DNA of 64,000 nt from Candidatus Muiribacterium halophilum (GCA_023228995.1 JALOAD010000005.1:1-64000); one strand, 5' to 3'; shown: positions 17,671-27,517, counted from the first letter of the stretch. Notes: generated by a model not told the origin, from the letters alone. Numbers and translations: made by a program.

Positions 17671-17699
17671 ATTATATAGTAAAATCAAAAAATTGTGAA
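17671..17699 (-). promoter_or_regulatory. Promoter of the AlbA_2 gene, probably leaderless
   Basis: On the minus strand: -35 TTCACA (17694-17699), 17-bp spacer, -10 TATAAT (17671-17676). Only 7 nt separate the -10 from the ATG at 17663, so transcription should start at about the start codon. Confidence 0.65.
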
Positions 17700-17802
17700 G
17701 CAGTGGTTAAATAAATAAAACTTGAAAAAAATATATATAAATCGTATCATCATAAATTGAAGTTTAAATATTACATTATTGGAATATGAAAATGGAGATT
17801 TT

Positions 17803-18714
17803 ATGAAACTTATACAAATTAACCAAGATTTATGTATTAAATGCGGAATATGCGTAAAAGCCTGTGTATCAAGAATATTTCATCAGAGAAAACCAGGTAC
17901 AAATATTAAAGCTATTAACACTCGAGCATGTATAGATTGTGGACATTGCGTTGCAGTATGCCCTCAATCAGCCATTTCTCATAATAGAATCGATGGTGAA
18001 TTTAGAAAAATTGAAAATTATAAATACGATGAAAAATTAATAGAAGAATTTTTATCATCCAAAAGATCAGTTAGAAATTTCACAAATCAACCAATTGACA
18101 AAGAAACAATACAAAAAATACTACATGCTTCATTTTATGCACCAAGTGCAACTAACAAAAGAGCAAGAAATTTTATTGTAATGACAGATCCTGATAAAAT
18201 CCGCGAAATAGAAGAAAAAATAATACATTATTTTGAATTTGTATTAAAATTCGCTCATCCTTTAGTAATAGGCACTCTTTCCTTCTTTTCTAAAACAGTG
18301 CGAAAATTATCAAAAACATATATACCAGCAATGAAAGGTATGGTTTGGAGTTTTAGAAATAAAGGCGAAAGCCCTATATTCAAAGGGGCTCCATGCGTAA
18401 TATTCGCTTATGGACCTGCTAATAATCAAATGTCAAAAGATGATTCTGTAGCTTGTCAGCATTATTCAATGTTAAAAGCCCATTCATTAGGAATTGGAAG
18501 CTGTGTTATAGGATTTGCTGATCTTACACAAAAAAAATTCATAGATCTTCTTCCAATAGATAAAGAACAAAAATTATATGCTATAACTACTTTTGGTTAT
18601 CCACAATTTAATTATAAAATGACAACTCCAAAAAAATCAGCTGAAGTTCAGTGGATTGAAGAAATTATAATGCCGGAAACACCAGTTTATGAAGCAGATA
18701 AAGATATAGAATAA
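17803..18714 (+). CDS. Nitroreductase with N-terminal 2[4Fe-4S] ferredoxin domain
   Basis: The 303-residue protein fuses a bacterial ferredoxin domain (about 1-62; two cluster motifs CIKCGICVKAC and CIDCGHCVAVC followed by Pro) to an FMN nitroreductase domain (about 80-290; SKRSVRNFTNQPI, YAPSATNKRA, GIGSCVIGF). The family passes electrons from ferredoxin to a flavin site to reduce nitro or other compounds; substrate is unknown. I chose ATG 17803 with GGAG upstream rather than the longer frame at 17779. It is monocistronic. Confidence 0.9.
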   Translation: MKLIQINQDLCIKCGICVKACVSRIFHQRKPGTNIKAINTRACIDCGHCVAVCPQSAISHNRIDGEFRKIENYKYDEKLIEEFLSSKRSVRNFTNQPIDKETIQKILHASFYAPSATNKRARNFIVMTDPDKIREIEEKIIHYFEFVLKFAHPLVIGTLSFFSKTVRKLSKTYIPAMKGMVWSFRNKGESPIFKGAPCVIFAYGPANNQMSKDDSVACQHYSMLKAHSLGIGSCVIGFADLTQKKFIDLLPIDKEQKLYAITTFGYPQFNYKMTTPKKSAEVQWIEEIIMPETPVYEADKDIE

Positions 18715-18719
18715 AAATT

Positions 18720-18825
18720 AAACCTGTGAAATAGCGAATAAAAATGTTTAGTGAAAATTTTTTGCGTGGAGTAGGTTTAGGACTTTTACTATCTCACCAT
18801 TTCACTACTCACTCCTTCGCCCGTT
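18720..18825. repeat. Palindromic intergenic repeat (degenerate copy)
   Basis: Between the convergent nitroreductase and asparaginase genes: 'ctgtgaaatagcgaat', degenerate core ATGTTTAGTGAAAAT, and a right flank 'ctcaccatttcactactcac'. It has the same organisation as the copies at 15649 and 19929. Confidence 0.55.
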
Positions 18826-18839
18826 TTATTCTATACTAA

Positions 18840-19829
18840 CTAACTAAGCTCTCCTACTAAATCTCTGTCAAAATATTCTTTTATCTTTGATATTTCTTTT
18901 GTTTTGCCAAGAGCCCACATAAGTTTGACCGTAGCAGCTTCAGGAGTCATATCATAAGCTGATATCACTCTAAAACTCGATAATTTTTTTCCAACTTTAT
19001 ATAGTTCAAGCTCAATTTTTCCAACCATACATTGAGTAGTAACAACAACTGGAATATTATTTTCAGAAAATTCCTTTATTACATCAAAAAATCTTGTAGG
19101 AATATTTCCTGCACCAAAACCTTGCAAAATAATACCACTTTTATTTTTACACATATCTCTCAAAACTTCTGGTTTTAATCCAGGTATCATTTTTACAAAG
19201 ATAATATTTTCATCAAAATTATCTTCATATTTTATACGAGTCTGTTTTCTTCTTCCCTTAGCATTGTCAGAAATTTTAAAAGAAAGTCCAATAGAACCAA
19301 GTGGTTCTGAATTAATTGACTCAAAAGCTTTAAGATCAAAAGCAGAAACTTTTCTAGCACGAGTTGCTCTTATAATCTTTTCTCCAAAAAGTATTACAAC
19401 TTCAGCAATATCATAATCTGAAGCAAGAAGTAGCGAATTTATAATATTATTTGTTCCATCTGTATAAACATTTGATAATGGTAATTGAGCTCCTGTAAAA
19501 ACAACTGGTTTTGCAATATTTCTAAGAATAAACGATACTGCGGAAGCACTAAACGCCATAGTATCAGTTCCATGACTTACAACAAATCCATCATAAGATT
19601 CATAATTTTCATAAATACATAAAGCAATTTTTTTCCAACATTCTATAGTAACATCAGTGCTATCAATATTATAAAGTGATTCAACATCAACAGAAATCCT
19701 ATCTTTGATATTATTTAAAATAGATTTAAGTTCATTTGGCATACCTTCCTGAACATCAAGGGAATTATCTGCTCTTTTATGCATTGTTATAGTACCACCT
19801 GTAAGAATAAGCAGAACTTTTTTTTTCAT
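18840..19829 (-). CDS. ansA: Type I (cytoplasmic) L-asparaginase
   Basis: It hydrolyses asparagine to aspartate and ammonia. The 329-residue product has the family length. It shows the two Thr motifs: TGGTI (10-14) with the nucleophile, and HGTDT (86-90). The later segment RATRARKVSAFDLKAFES is typical of cytoplasmic asparaginases. No signal peptide is seen, which fits the type I form. GGGAGG precedes the ATG. The gene stands alone between repeat elements. Confidence 0.92.
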   Translation of the reverse strand: MKKKVLLILTGGTITMHKRADNSLDVQEGMPNELKSILNNIKDRISVDVESLYNIDSTDVTIECWKKIALCIYENYESYDGFVVSHGTDTMAFSASAVSFILRNIAKPVVFTGAQLPLSNVYTDGTNNIINSLLLASDYDIAEVVILFGEKIIRATRARKVSAFDLKAFESINSEPLGSIGLSFKISDNAKGRRKQTRIKYEDNFDENIIFVKMIPGLKPEVLRDMCKNKSGIILQGFGAGNIPTRFFDVIKEFSENNIPVVVTTQCMVGKIELELYKVGKKLSSFRVISAYDMTPEAATVKLMWALGKTKEISKIKEYFDRDLVGELS

Positions 19830-19928
19830 ATAACCTCCCTTGAACTTAAAACAAAAGATAATTTATTAAATACTACAACACATGTAGAGAATAGACAAGA
19901 GGATTATAAAAACATTTAAAAATTAAAC

Positions 19929-19985
19929 CTGCGAAATGGCGAATCAAAATGTTCAGTGAACATTTTTGTGTGAAGTAGTGAATAA
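19929..19985. repeat. Palindromic intergenic repeat, intact core
   Basis: Core AAAATGTTCAGTGAACATTTT (19946-19966, 21 bp with a one-base centre) is a near-perfect palindrome, flanked by 'ctgcgaaatggcgaat' and 'gtgtgaagtagtgaat'. Confidence 0.75.
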
Positions 19986-20010
19986 AAATTAACGGTTGCT
20001 AAAGCAACCA

Positions 20011-20159
20011 AGGCTGTTGAAAAACTACAAAAATCAAAGATTGATACAAAATAGGGTCTGTGCCGAACTCTAAATTTAGCTTACATAGGTCGGCCTGACC
20101 ATGCTGTTTATTTTTAAAGTTAAGTTTAAAAAAAGAAAACATGACTTTTTCAACAGCCT
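20011..20159. mobile_element. 149-bp MITE-like element, copy 1
   Basis: Starts AGGCTGTTGAAAAA and ends with its exact reverse complement (14-bp terminal inverted repeats). The interior carries 'agggtctgtgccga' and 'cataggtcggcctgaccat', shared with copies 2 (53305-53453) and 3 (59895-60043), all exactly 149 bp. It is too short to encode a transposase, so it would be mobilised in trans, if at all. Confidence 0.8.
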
Positions 20160-20226
20160 TAACCTAATTAGTCCTTGTTTTTTTCTAATTAGTCTGTTTA
20201 CAGACGCTAATTTCTTCTTACTATCT

Positions 20227-21594
20227 TCAATCAAATATATAAATCACAAATTTTTTATTAACTTTAAAAGTTTTAACATTAAAATTTTCATCCATATAAT
20301 TATGAAATTCAATTGTTTTAATATTTTCATTTGAATTATCACCAAGATTTCTTAACAATAAAATCGAATTTTCTTTTGGATAAAACCCTGTATTTTCTTT
20401 TAAAAAATAAATTCTAGCTTTACAATTTTTTAAATAATATGGAATATTATTAAGGTAATATTGAGGAAAAAAATATATATTTTGAGGAGTTTCCTCTTTG
20501 ATAATTCTTTTCAAATCTTTAATCTCAGAATATTCATAATCTTTAAATTGAATAATAAGTGAAAAAGTAAATAAAAAAACTATAATTAAATAAAACCATT
20601 TTTTATCATAAATTTTAATAATACAAAATATAAATAAAGGAAATAAATAAGAAATATGATTCCATTCAATAATTCCTTGCTTAAATAATATTTGATAAAT
20701 AAACCCAATTCCAAACAATAAGAGAAATGATATAAAATAAACAGATACAATCTCGTTTTTTTGTTTTAAATCTTTTGCGATAATTTTAATAGAAAAAATT
20801 CCAATTAAAACAATAATCAAAAATTCAATTAATAAAATAGATTCATCTAAATAAAATACTTCGCCAGTGTATTTGTGAAACATTTCACGAAAAAAACCCA
20901 ATCCATAAGGATTTATCCATGATATATTGCTATGAGAATCTTTTTTTAAAAAAAAATATAGCGGAGATGTTTTTGCTAAAAATAAATATGGTAAAAATAT
21001 AAAAACTGAAATTAAAGAGTAAATCAATTTTTCTCTATGCCTATAAAAAACAATTATAATCTGAGGTAAAACAAGAAATATTGCAAAAAAATGATAATAA
21101 AACAAAATAACACTTGATATAATATATAAAATTTTTCTTTTACCATTTAAAAAATCATAAAAAAGAATAATATTAAGCATTGAAAAAAACAAAAATGAAT
21201 TATAAACTCTTTTTACATCAAAAACCTCATAAGGACTTAAAGAAAACAAAAGCATAAAACCTAAAGAGTAAAATCTATTAAATCCCAGCCTTTTAGCGAG
21301 TAAATAACTCAAAAAACAATTAAGAATTGAAAAAAGAAAAAGTACAAGTTTATAAGTAATATCAGTTTTTCCAAAAATATTCATGAAAAACCGCATTATT
21401 AAATGAAATAATGGCGGATGAGGATCATTATTAGAAATCCATTTAATAAGTTCTAATGAATTATTACATTCAAGATTCCATTTAACAGAATTAATCTCAT
21501 CCCAATCTAAATAATCATTTAAGGAAATGTTTAATGCTAAAAGTCGAATGAGAATAGCAATTGAAAATATAATCCAGAAAAGTTTATTTTTCAA
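20227..21594 (-). CDS. GT-C type integral membrane glycosyltransferase (GT39/ArnT-like)
   Basis: The 455-residue protein has about ten hydrophobic helices. The first periplasmic loop carries the acidic catalytic-type motif YLDWDE (28-33) followed by DPHPPLFHL (56-64), which is the DE...HPP(L/F)xH pattern of PMT_2/GT39 lipid-phosphosugar-dependent transferases. The donor and acceptor are unknown; glycosylation of a protein, lipid A or polysaccharide is possible. The start is a TTG at 21594 with GGAGC 5 nt upstream. It follows the regulator-like gene at 21636 by 41 bp and may be co-transcribed. Confidence 0.82.
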   Translation of the reverse strand: MKNKLFWIIFSIAILIRLLALNISLNDYLDWDEINSVKWNLECNNSLELIKWISNNDPHPPLFHLIMRFFMNIFGKTDITYKLVLFLFSILNCFLSYLLAKRLGFNRFYSLGFMLLFSLSPYEVFDVKRVYNSFLFFSMLNIILFYDFLNGKRKILYIISSVILFYYHFFAIFLVLPQIIIVFYRHREKLIYSLISVFIFLPYLFLAKTSPLYFFLKKDSHSNISWINPYGLGFFREMFHKYTGEVFYLDESILLIEFLIIVLIGIFSIKIIAKDLKQKNEIVSVYFISFLLLFGIGFIYQILFKQGIIEWNHISYLFPLFIFCIIKIYDKKWFYLIIVFLFTFSLIIQFKDYEYSEIKDLKRIIKEETPQNIYFFPQYYLNNIPYYLKNCKARIYFLKENTGFYPKENSILLLRNLGDNSNENIKTIEFHNYMDENFNVKTFKVNKKFVIYIFD

Positions 21595-21635
21595 AAGAAG
21601 CTCCGAAATGATAATTTAATGAAATAATAATTTCA

Positions 21636-22253
21636 TTACAATTTTATTATAATCTTGTTTTCTCTTTCGTATTTTTTAACTTTTTCATAGATTTCATCAA
21701 CAAAACCGTAAGAACTAATGATTATCGCTTCAAAATCAATACTATTAAGCATAGCTGGAGATACAACAAGAACACCATTTACAGTTTTACCTTGTTTGTT
21801 TTTTTCCTGATCAATAACAGCTACAACCCTTAATCCAATTTCCAAAGCAACAGTCATAGCAATTTCAGCAGTTTCTCCAGCACCATAAAAAATAACTTTT
21901 GAAATATTTCTTTTAATCAAAGACTCAAATTTATGAACAAATTCTTTTTTTGCATCTTTATATAGTCTAACAGTTTCAATCATATAAGAATTCAATAAAA
22001 AACGAAGTCTTTCATAACCTTTAACAGTAAGAAGATATTCAGTATTTCTATTTGTATCACCTTCTATAAGGATAATTTCTTCATCAGCAAATCTTGATAT
22101 ATATTTATTAATCATAGCAACAGAAATACCAAGATATTTAGCAATTGTGGATTGACTAATAGAAGTTTTCTTTTCAAATTGAGAAAGAATCATAAGCTCT
22201 CTCATTTCAGGAGATGGCTTCAAAAATTTCAAATCTTCATCTTTATAGAACAT
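21636..22253 (-). CDS. Winged-helix protein with C-terminal Rossmann-like domain
   Basis: The 205-residue protein has an N-terminal winged helix (about 10-75: SISQSTIAKYLGISVAMINK is the recognition region). A linker helix leads to a Rossmann-like domain (about 115-200) starting VIFYGAGETAEIAMTVA and including VVAVIDQEK and GVLVVSP. Proteins of this shape precede polysaccharide clusters and resemble redox- or sugar-nucleotide-sensing regulators. It is placed just upstream of the GT-C gene, so it may regulate it. Ligand is unknown. Confidence 0.65.
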   Translation of the reverse strand: MFYKDEDLKFLKPSPEMRELMILSQFEKKTSISQSTIAKYLGISVAMINKYISRFADEEIILIEGDTNRNTEYLLTVKGYERLRFLLNSYMIETVRLYKDAKKEFVHKFESLIKRNISKVIFYGAGETAEIAMTVALEIGLRVVAVIDQEKNKQGKTVNGVLVVSPAMLNSIDFEAIIISSYGFVDEIYEKVKKYERENKIIIKL

Positions 22254-22317
22254 GGAAACATTTTACAATAAATCAATAAAAAACACAATTTTTTTAAAAG
22301 AGAAACTCAGAGATGTC

Positions 22318-22698
22318 TTAAAAAAAATCAGGATTATTAAGAAAATCTTTTGTTATTTTAACATGTTCTACATCTTCGTATAAAGTTTCTCTAATGCAAG
22401 AATGATCAATATAAAAAATCTGAGCTCCCGGAATCGCCATAAGAATCGGAGAATGAGTCGCTATAAAAAACTGACAATTCTTAGATTTCATTTCATTTAT
22501 AATAGAAATTAAAGTCATTTGTCTTAAAGGTGATAAAGGAGCTTCAGGTTCATCTAATATATATATTCCATTTGATACTAACCTTGAACTTAAAAATTTC
22601 AAAAAACTTTCCCCATGAGAATTTTTATCAAGATCATCTCCATATTTTCTTTTTAAACCCTCAATCTGACCTTCTATAAACTCTATTGATTTTTTCTG
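22318..22698 (-). pseudogene. C-terminal fragment of an AAA_21-type ATPase
   Basis: The open frame reads SHGESFLKFL (signature), IYILDEPEAPLSP (Walker B), CQFFIATHSPILMAIPGA (H-loop) and ends KITKDFLNNPDFF. These are the last ~125 residues of small predicted ABC/AAA ATPases. The Walker A half is absent: upstream the frame runs into the 3' end of ymdB and meets a stop near 22740. The only start is an internal TTG at 22602. It is a truncated gene whose broken end now overlaps ymdB by about 38 bp. Confidence 0.75.
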
Positions 22699-23461
22699 TT
22701 TTGACGCATTTCCCAGTTTGAGGATTAATTGAAAAGATTATACCGTTTATCATTGGCTCGTTTGCAGATACTTCAAATCTTTTTGGCATTGAATCTAAAA
22801 ATTTTTGTAATATTATTTTTTTATCAGTTCCAATAACACTATCTCTATCACCACACATGCCAATATCAGTTATATAACCAGTTCCACCTTCAAGAATATA
22901 ATCATCATTTGTCTGAACATGTGTATGAGTTCCAAATATTGCAGATACTTGACCATCAACATGAAATCCCATTGCTTTTTTTTCTGAAGTAGCTTCTGCA
23001 TGAAAATCAATTAATATAATTTTAATACCTTTATTTTTCAAATCTTCTAAAACCGGTGTTATATGCTCAAACGGAGATGGAACTCTTGGCATATATACTC
23101 TGCCAAGAAGTGATATTACAGCAAAATCAACATAAAGATTCTGATATATTCTTACACCTTTTCCTGGAGCTGTTTTATAAGGATAATTAAGTGGTCTAAT
23201 TAGCTTTTTTTCTTCAATAATGTCATATATACCTTTTTTATCCCAAAGATGATTACCCAAAGTTACAATATCAACTCCAGCATTTAAAAGTTGATTATAT
23301 GTTTTTTCATTAATTCCAAGTCCGCCAGCCGAATTTTCACCATTAGCAATTATAATATCGATTTTTTTTTCATTTCTAAGACTAAGAAGTTCTTTATTAA
23401 GAAGTTTTCTGCCTGTTCTTCCAATTACATCTCCAAGACAGAGAAAATTCAATGTTTTCAT
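22661..23461 (-). CDS. ymdB: YmdB family metallophosphoesterase
   Basis: This family (TIGR00282) hydrolyses 2',3'-cyclic nucleotides and affects RNA decay and development in firmicutes. The 266-residue product has the usual length and metal-site motifs: LGDVIGRTG (N-terminus), NGENSAGGLGI, LGNHLWDKKGI, DFHAEATSEKKA and GTHTHVQTND. The last residues (NRVYRRSD) overlap the frame of the ATPase fragment and are not family-like, suggesting the 3' end was rebuilt at the breakpoint. It is divergent to the C11 peptidase gene. Confidence 0.92.
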   Translation of the reverse strand: MKTLNFLCLGDVIGRTGRKLLNKELLSLRNEKKIDIIIANGENSAGGLGINEKTYNQLLNAGVDIVTLGNHLWDKKGIYDIIEEKKLIRPLNYPYKTAPGKGVRIYQNLYVDFAVISLLGRVYMPRVPSPFEHITPVLEDLKNKGIKIILIDFHAEATSEKKAMGFHVDGQVSAIFGTHTHVQTNDDYILEGGTGYITDIGMCGDRDSVIGTDKKIILQKFLDSMPKRFEVSANEPMINGIIFSINPQTGKCVKTEKINRVYRRSD

Positions 23462-23488
23462 GTATAAATTCCTTTAAGTATATATGTA

Positions 23489-23582
23489 CAAAAACGGTAT
23501 GAAAGATTGTGAGTATAAAAAAATAAAACAATACCGCAATTATACTTCTTCTATACGGTCTTTATAATTCCTCTATATCTTA
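23489..23582. repeat. TATACCG-type degenerate repeats
   Basis: The gap between ymdB and the C11 peptidase gene contains ACGGTAT, AGTATA, ATACCG, TTATAC, CTATACGG and CTATAT words spaced irregularly. It resembles the fuller array at 60776-60935. Confidence 0.4.
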
Positions 23583-23697
23583 ACTTGTTAACAATTTAGC
23601 AGAATTATTAAAATGTTACAATATGTAACTTTCTTTATTAATAAAAAAGTGGTTTAATATTATAAGAGTATTTATTTATAAATAAATGGAGGGTTTA

Positions 23698-25260
23698 ATG
23701 AAAAAAACAAAAATATTTATGCTTTTATCTATTTTCATCCTAGCTTTTTTGGTTTCAGGTTGCGATATTAAAGAAGTTATCGCTGAATTAGATAAAGATC
23801 CACAAAAGGTAATTAACAGAATAGAACAAAACAGTGAAAGACTTCCATCTGAAAGTTACAAAAAAGACTGGACAATAATGATATATGGTTCTTGTGATAT
23901 TGAACCACAACTTGAAAAAGCTCTTTTACAAGAACTTGTTGAAATGGTTAATATTGGTAATGCAAATGATAAAATACATCTTGTCGCACAAATTGATTTT
24001 AGAAATGCAAAGTATATCAAATCAAAAAGATATTTTATCAAAAAAAATGAACTTCATGTAAGAGGTGAATTTTCTAATTTCAACATGGGCGACCCAAAAA
24101 CTTTTGAAGATTTTTTAAAATGGGGTATGTCTTATAAATCTGAAAAAACAATGCTTTATGTACTCGGTCATGGAACAGGTTGGATTTCTCTGGCTGGTCC
24201 AGGTGCTATAACAGATGGACTTAGAAATATTGCTGCAACAAGAGATCCTGCTTTTAGCGATGTTAATACTTCAAAACTTTTAAAAACAAAAGATCTTTAT
24301 CCAACAGAAATGTATCCAAGCACAAGATCTTTTGCTTATGATCATACTCAAGATGATTCGCTTACATTAAAAGAAGCATCATCAGTGTTTGATAGAGTTC
24401 TTAGAGGTAAAAGAATTGATGTTTTAGCTTTTAGAAGCTGTCTTATGAATCAACTTGAAACAGCTTATGAGTTTTCAAAACACTTTGATTATTTTGTAAC
24501 AACTCAAACTTCACAACTTGGTGTTGCACAGGGTATTATGACTTCAATTCTCGGTGTTAACAATATTGGACTTGATGCAACTGTTCTTAGAGCTGTTAAA
24601 GATTCAGACACTCCTATATCTTCAAGAGAAATGGCAAAAAATATGTTTACTTCTGTAAAAAACACTAATGTAAAGATAATTGAAAGTGTTGGAGAAGGTT
24701 TTGCTTTTTCTGCTCAATGTCTTGACTTGAGAATGCTTAGAAGAGCTGTTGAACCTATGAAAGAATTTACTTATATAATAAATCGTAATCTTGCTAATCC
24801 TAGAACTGGTAGTTCCTTTAGAAATATGCTTTTTTCTGCAAGAGCTCAATCTGTAAAATTCGGTGGTCTTTTTGCTGGAATGTATAATGAACAGAATGAA
24901 GAAGAAGATTATGAATATATGGATTTAGGCATGTTTATGAGAAATATTAGTTTATACAATGATAATAATATAAACGGTGCTACAATGGAAACTCTTAAAG
25001 AATTATCACAAAATGTTAGAGCAACGCTTGATAGAGCTTGTGTTGATAAATATACAAGTGGATATGATTTTGGTGGAATTACTTCAGGTGGTGTAACTTC
25101 AATATTTATGTTTCCTGAAAGTGAAAAACTTGAAAAAGTGTATTCACAACTTATATCTTCAAAATATGCTGAACTTGACTTTTCAATTGAAACAGGTTGG
25201 GATAAAGTTTTGAATCGTCTTTATTCTTCACAAAGAAAAGATGGTTATATCAATTATTAA
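23698..25260 (+). CDS. Clostripain-type (C11) cysteine peptidase lipoprotein
   Basis: The 520-residue protein has a lipoprotein signal peptide (LVSGC lipobox, C22), so it should be lipid-anchored. The C11 core shows the His motif YVLGHGTGW (H158) and the Cys motif FRSCLMNQLE (C248), the catalytic dyad of clostripain-like peptidases, which cut after basic residues. GGAGG precedes ATG 23698; a frame-extending ATG at 23686 is less likely. The gene is monocistronic with its own terminator (25279-25305). Physiological substrate is unknown. Confidence 0.87.
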   Translation: MKKTKIFMLLSIFILAFLVSGCDIKEVIAELDKDPQKVINRIEQNSERLPSESYKKDWTIMIYGSCDIEPQLEKALLQELVEMVNIGNANDKIHLVAQIDFRNAKYIKSKRYFIKKNELHVRGEFSNFNMGDPKTFEDFLKWGMSYKSEKTMLYVLGHGTGWISLAGPGAITDGLRNIAATRDPAFSDVNTSKLLKTKDLYPTEMYPSTRSFAYDHTQDDSLTLKEASSVFDRVLRGKRIDVLAFRSCLMNQLETAYEFSKHFDYFVTTQTSQLGVAQGIMTSILGVNNIGLDATVLRAVKDSDTPISSREMAKNMFTSVKNTNVKIIESVGEGFAFSAQCLDLRMLRRAVEPMKEFTYIINRNLANPRTGSSFRNMLFSARAQSVKFGGLFAGMYNEQNEEEDYEYMDLGMFMRNISLYNDNNINGATMETLKELSQNVRATLDRACVDKYTSGYDFGGITSGGVTSIFMFPESEKLEKVYSQLISSKYAELDFSIETGWDKVLNRLYSSQRKDGYINY

Positions 25261-25278
25261 AAATTTTTATTACACTAT

Positions 25279-25305
25279 AGAGCCCTGAAAAGGGCTCTTT
25301 TTTTT
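25279..25305 (+). terminator. Rho-independent terminator of the C11 peptidase gene
   Basis: Stem AGAGCCC / GGGCTCT around TGAAAA, followed by a run of eight T. It could act in both directions, because the M23 peptidase gene converges on it from the right and ends at 25311. Confidence 0.9.
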
Positions 25306-25310
25306 ATCAA

Positions 25311-26162
25311 TCAATAAATAATACTTTTTAGATATTTTATAGGATTTACAGAAGTATCATATAGTTTCATGCCAAAATGAAGGTGATAACCAGTACTATA
25401 ACCAGTTTTACCAACTTTAGCAATAGTCTCTCCTCTGTGAACAATCTGATCTTTATCAACATTTATAGAATCACAATGAGCATAAAAAGTTGTAAATCCA
25501 TCAAGATGTTCAATAATTACAGTTTTCCCAGCAATATTTCTGTAACCAGCGAAAGTTACAACTCCAGATTCAACAGCTTTAATAGGAGTATATTTATCTG
25601 CTATAATGTCAATTCCATCATGAAAATCTGCTTTACCGCTTATAGGATGTTTTCTATAACCATAAGATGAAGAAATAATCCCATTTACAGGCCATATAAA
25701 ATTCTTATTAAAATCAGGTAATTCTATTTTACCTGTGTAAATCGGAATATTAATAACTTGATTTTTATATAAAATCTCAGTTTGAAGAACATTAACTTTT
25801 AATATTTCAGCAGCACTGACTTTAAATTTCCTAGAAATCGTCCACAAACTATCTCCAGCTTTAACTTTATACTCTTCAATATTTATACCTTTTTGGAAAC
25901 TAACAATTTCTCTTGGTATTAATATATTATTAATTTCATCAGCCAGAAGCGATTTAAGCTTCTCATTGCCTGCAATTTGAATGTTATTTTTTAGAAATAA
26001 CTCACTTTTTTTTATACTAGAAATAGAAAAATCCCGGCTAAAAACTCTTATTGACAACCGGGATGTATCTAATGAAATTAAAGCAATACTAAACAATTGT
26101 CCCAAAAATACAATCCCGATTATAGGTATTAAATTATCCCATGTAAACGGGTGTTTTTTCAT
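25311..26162 (-). CDS. M23 peptidase with LysM domain
   Basis: This is a murein-directed metallopeptidase of the LytM/M23 type. The 283-residue protein has an N-terminal membrane helix (about 10-30), a LysM peptidoglycan-binding domain (about 95-140: YKVKAGDSLWTISRKF) and a C-terminal M23 domain with HDGIDI, the conserved FYAHCDS and HLHFG. It ends 2 bp before rho's frame begins on the right (rho stop at 26165), so it is co-transcribed with rho. It likely acts in cell-wall remodelling. Confidence 0.9.
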   Translation of the reverse strand: MKKHPFTWDNLIPIIGIVFLGQLFSIALISLDTSRLSIRVFSRDFSISSIKKSELFLKNNIQIAGNEKLKSLLADEINNILIPREIVSFQKGINIEEYKVKAGDSLWTISRKFKVSAAEILKVNVLQTEILYKNQVINIPIYTGKIELPDFNKNFIWPVNGIISSSYGYRKHPISGKADFHDGIDIIADKYTPIKAVESGVVTFAGYRNIAGKTVIIEHLDGFTTFYAHCDSINVDKDQIVHRGETIAKVGKTGYSTGYHLHFGMKLYDTSVNPIKYLKSIIY

Positions 26163-26164
26163 TT

Positions 26165-27421
26165 TTAATCCATTTCTTCATACTTATTTATTGAAAGAAG
26201 AAATTCAATATTATCTTTTGTATTATGAAGTTTTTTATTTAAAAGTTCCATAGCTTCCGCTGGACTTAACGGTTCAAGAACTTTTCTTAAAGTCCAAATT
26301 CTAGTCAAAACTTCTTTTTCAAGTAAAAGTTCTTCTTTTCGTGTTCCAGATCTTTTAATATCAATCGCTGGGAATATTCTCTTATCAAAAAGTTTTCTAT
26401 CAAGAACAAGCTCACAGTTTCCAGTTCCTTTAAATTCTTCAAAAATAACATCATCCATTTTTGAACCTGTATCAACAAGAGCAGTCGCCAAAATCGTAAG
26501 CGAACCACCGTTTTCAATATTTCTTGCAGCACCAAAAAATCTTTTAGGTTTGTATAAGGCAGAAGGATTTACACCACCAGAAAGAGTTTGTCCAGTCGTT
26601 GGAAGTGCAAGGTTGTATGCACGAGCAAGTCTTGTAATACTATCAAGTAAAACAACAACATCTTTGCCCTGCTCAACAAGTCGTTTAGCTCTTTCAAGTA
26701 CAATTTCTGAAACTTGAATATGTTTAGTAATCGGTTCATCAAATGTAGAAGCAACAACTTCAGCTTTTGTTGATCTCTGAATATCAGTAACTTCTTCAGG
26801 TCTTTCATCAATTAAAAGAATTATCAAAGTAGCTTCAGGAAAATTCTTACTTATTGAATTAGCAATTTGTTTCAAAAGAGTAGTTTTTCCAGCTTTTGGT
26901 GGAGCAACAATAAGTCCACGCTGACCTTTTCCAATCGGAGCTACAATATCAATAACTCTTGGTGAAAGTGGACCGCCTTTGTATTCTAGCGGAATCATTT
27001 CATCAGGGAAAATCGGAATAAGCTTGTCAAAAACAACTCTTTTTCTGTTTTCTTCAACAGTTAGATAATTTACAGTCTCAATTTTTATAAGTGCTCTATA
27101 TTTATCAGGATCATCAGGCAATCTCACCTGACCAATAATATCATCACCTGTCTGAAGATTAAATCTTCTTATCTGAACTGGTGAAACATATACATCTTCC
27201 TTACTCTGAGTAAATGTGTTAGACCTTAAAAATCCATAACCATCAGGTAATATTTCTAAAACTCCCCTAGCCATTGGAATTTCTTCGTTTTCTGCAAGGG
27301 TCATAAGAATAGCACATAAATATTCACTATCATCCTTACCTTCTTTTTTCAATTTCAACTTTCTGCCTAGGACAGCTAAGTCCTTTTTAGGCGTTTCCTT
27401 TAATTCTGCATAACTTTTCAT
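26165..27421 (-). CDS. rho: Transcription termination factor Rho
   Basis: Rho is a hexameric RNA-dependent ATPase that ends transcription. The 418-residue product contains an OB-fold RNA-binding domain with RNP1 GYGFLR (61-66). It then shows Walker [11 protein letters not shown] (174-183), Walker [12 protein letters not shown] (254-264) and the secondary RNA-site Q-loop [13 protein letters not shown] (273-285). AAGGAG lies upstream of the ATG. All motifs are intact, with no insertion domain. Confidence 0.97.
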   Translation of the reverse strand: MKSYAELKETPKKDLAVLGRKLKLKKEGKDDSEYLCAILMTLAENEEIPMARGVLEILPDGYGFLRSNTFTQSKEDVYVSPVQIRRFNLQTGDDIIGQVRLPDDPDKYRALIKIETVNYLTVEENRKRVVFDKLIPIFPDEMIPLEYKGGPLSPRVIDIVAPIGKGQRGLIVAPPKAGKTTLLKQIANSISKNFPEATLIILLIDERPEEVTDIQRSTKAEVVASTFDEPITKHIQVSEIVLERAKRLVEQGKDVVVLLDSITRLARAYNLALPTTGQTLSGGVNPSALYKPKRFFGAARNIENGGSLTILATALVDTGSKMDDVIFEEFKGTGNCELVLDRKLFDKRIFPAIDIKRSGTRKEELLLEKEVLTRIWTLRKVLEPLSPAEAMELLNKKLHNTKDNIEFLLSINKYEEMD

Positions 27422-27517
27422 ATTTTTGTTGAATCTCCTTGATACTTAATTATTTTGAAAATCTGAATCGTTTGAAAATATAAATAAACTTGGTTATAAA
27501 TACGATTTTTACATAAA

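Larger units (their letters stand above)
19830..20226. other. Repeat-filled intergenic region (397 bp)
   Basis: Contains a palindromic repeat copy (about 19929-19985, core 19946-19966) and the 149-bp MITE-like element (20011-20159). No gene was seen. Confidence 0.7.

Noticed and set aside
25981-26253. Rightward frame across the M23-rho junction
   Set aside because: Antisense shadow of two well-supported genes.
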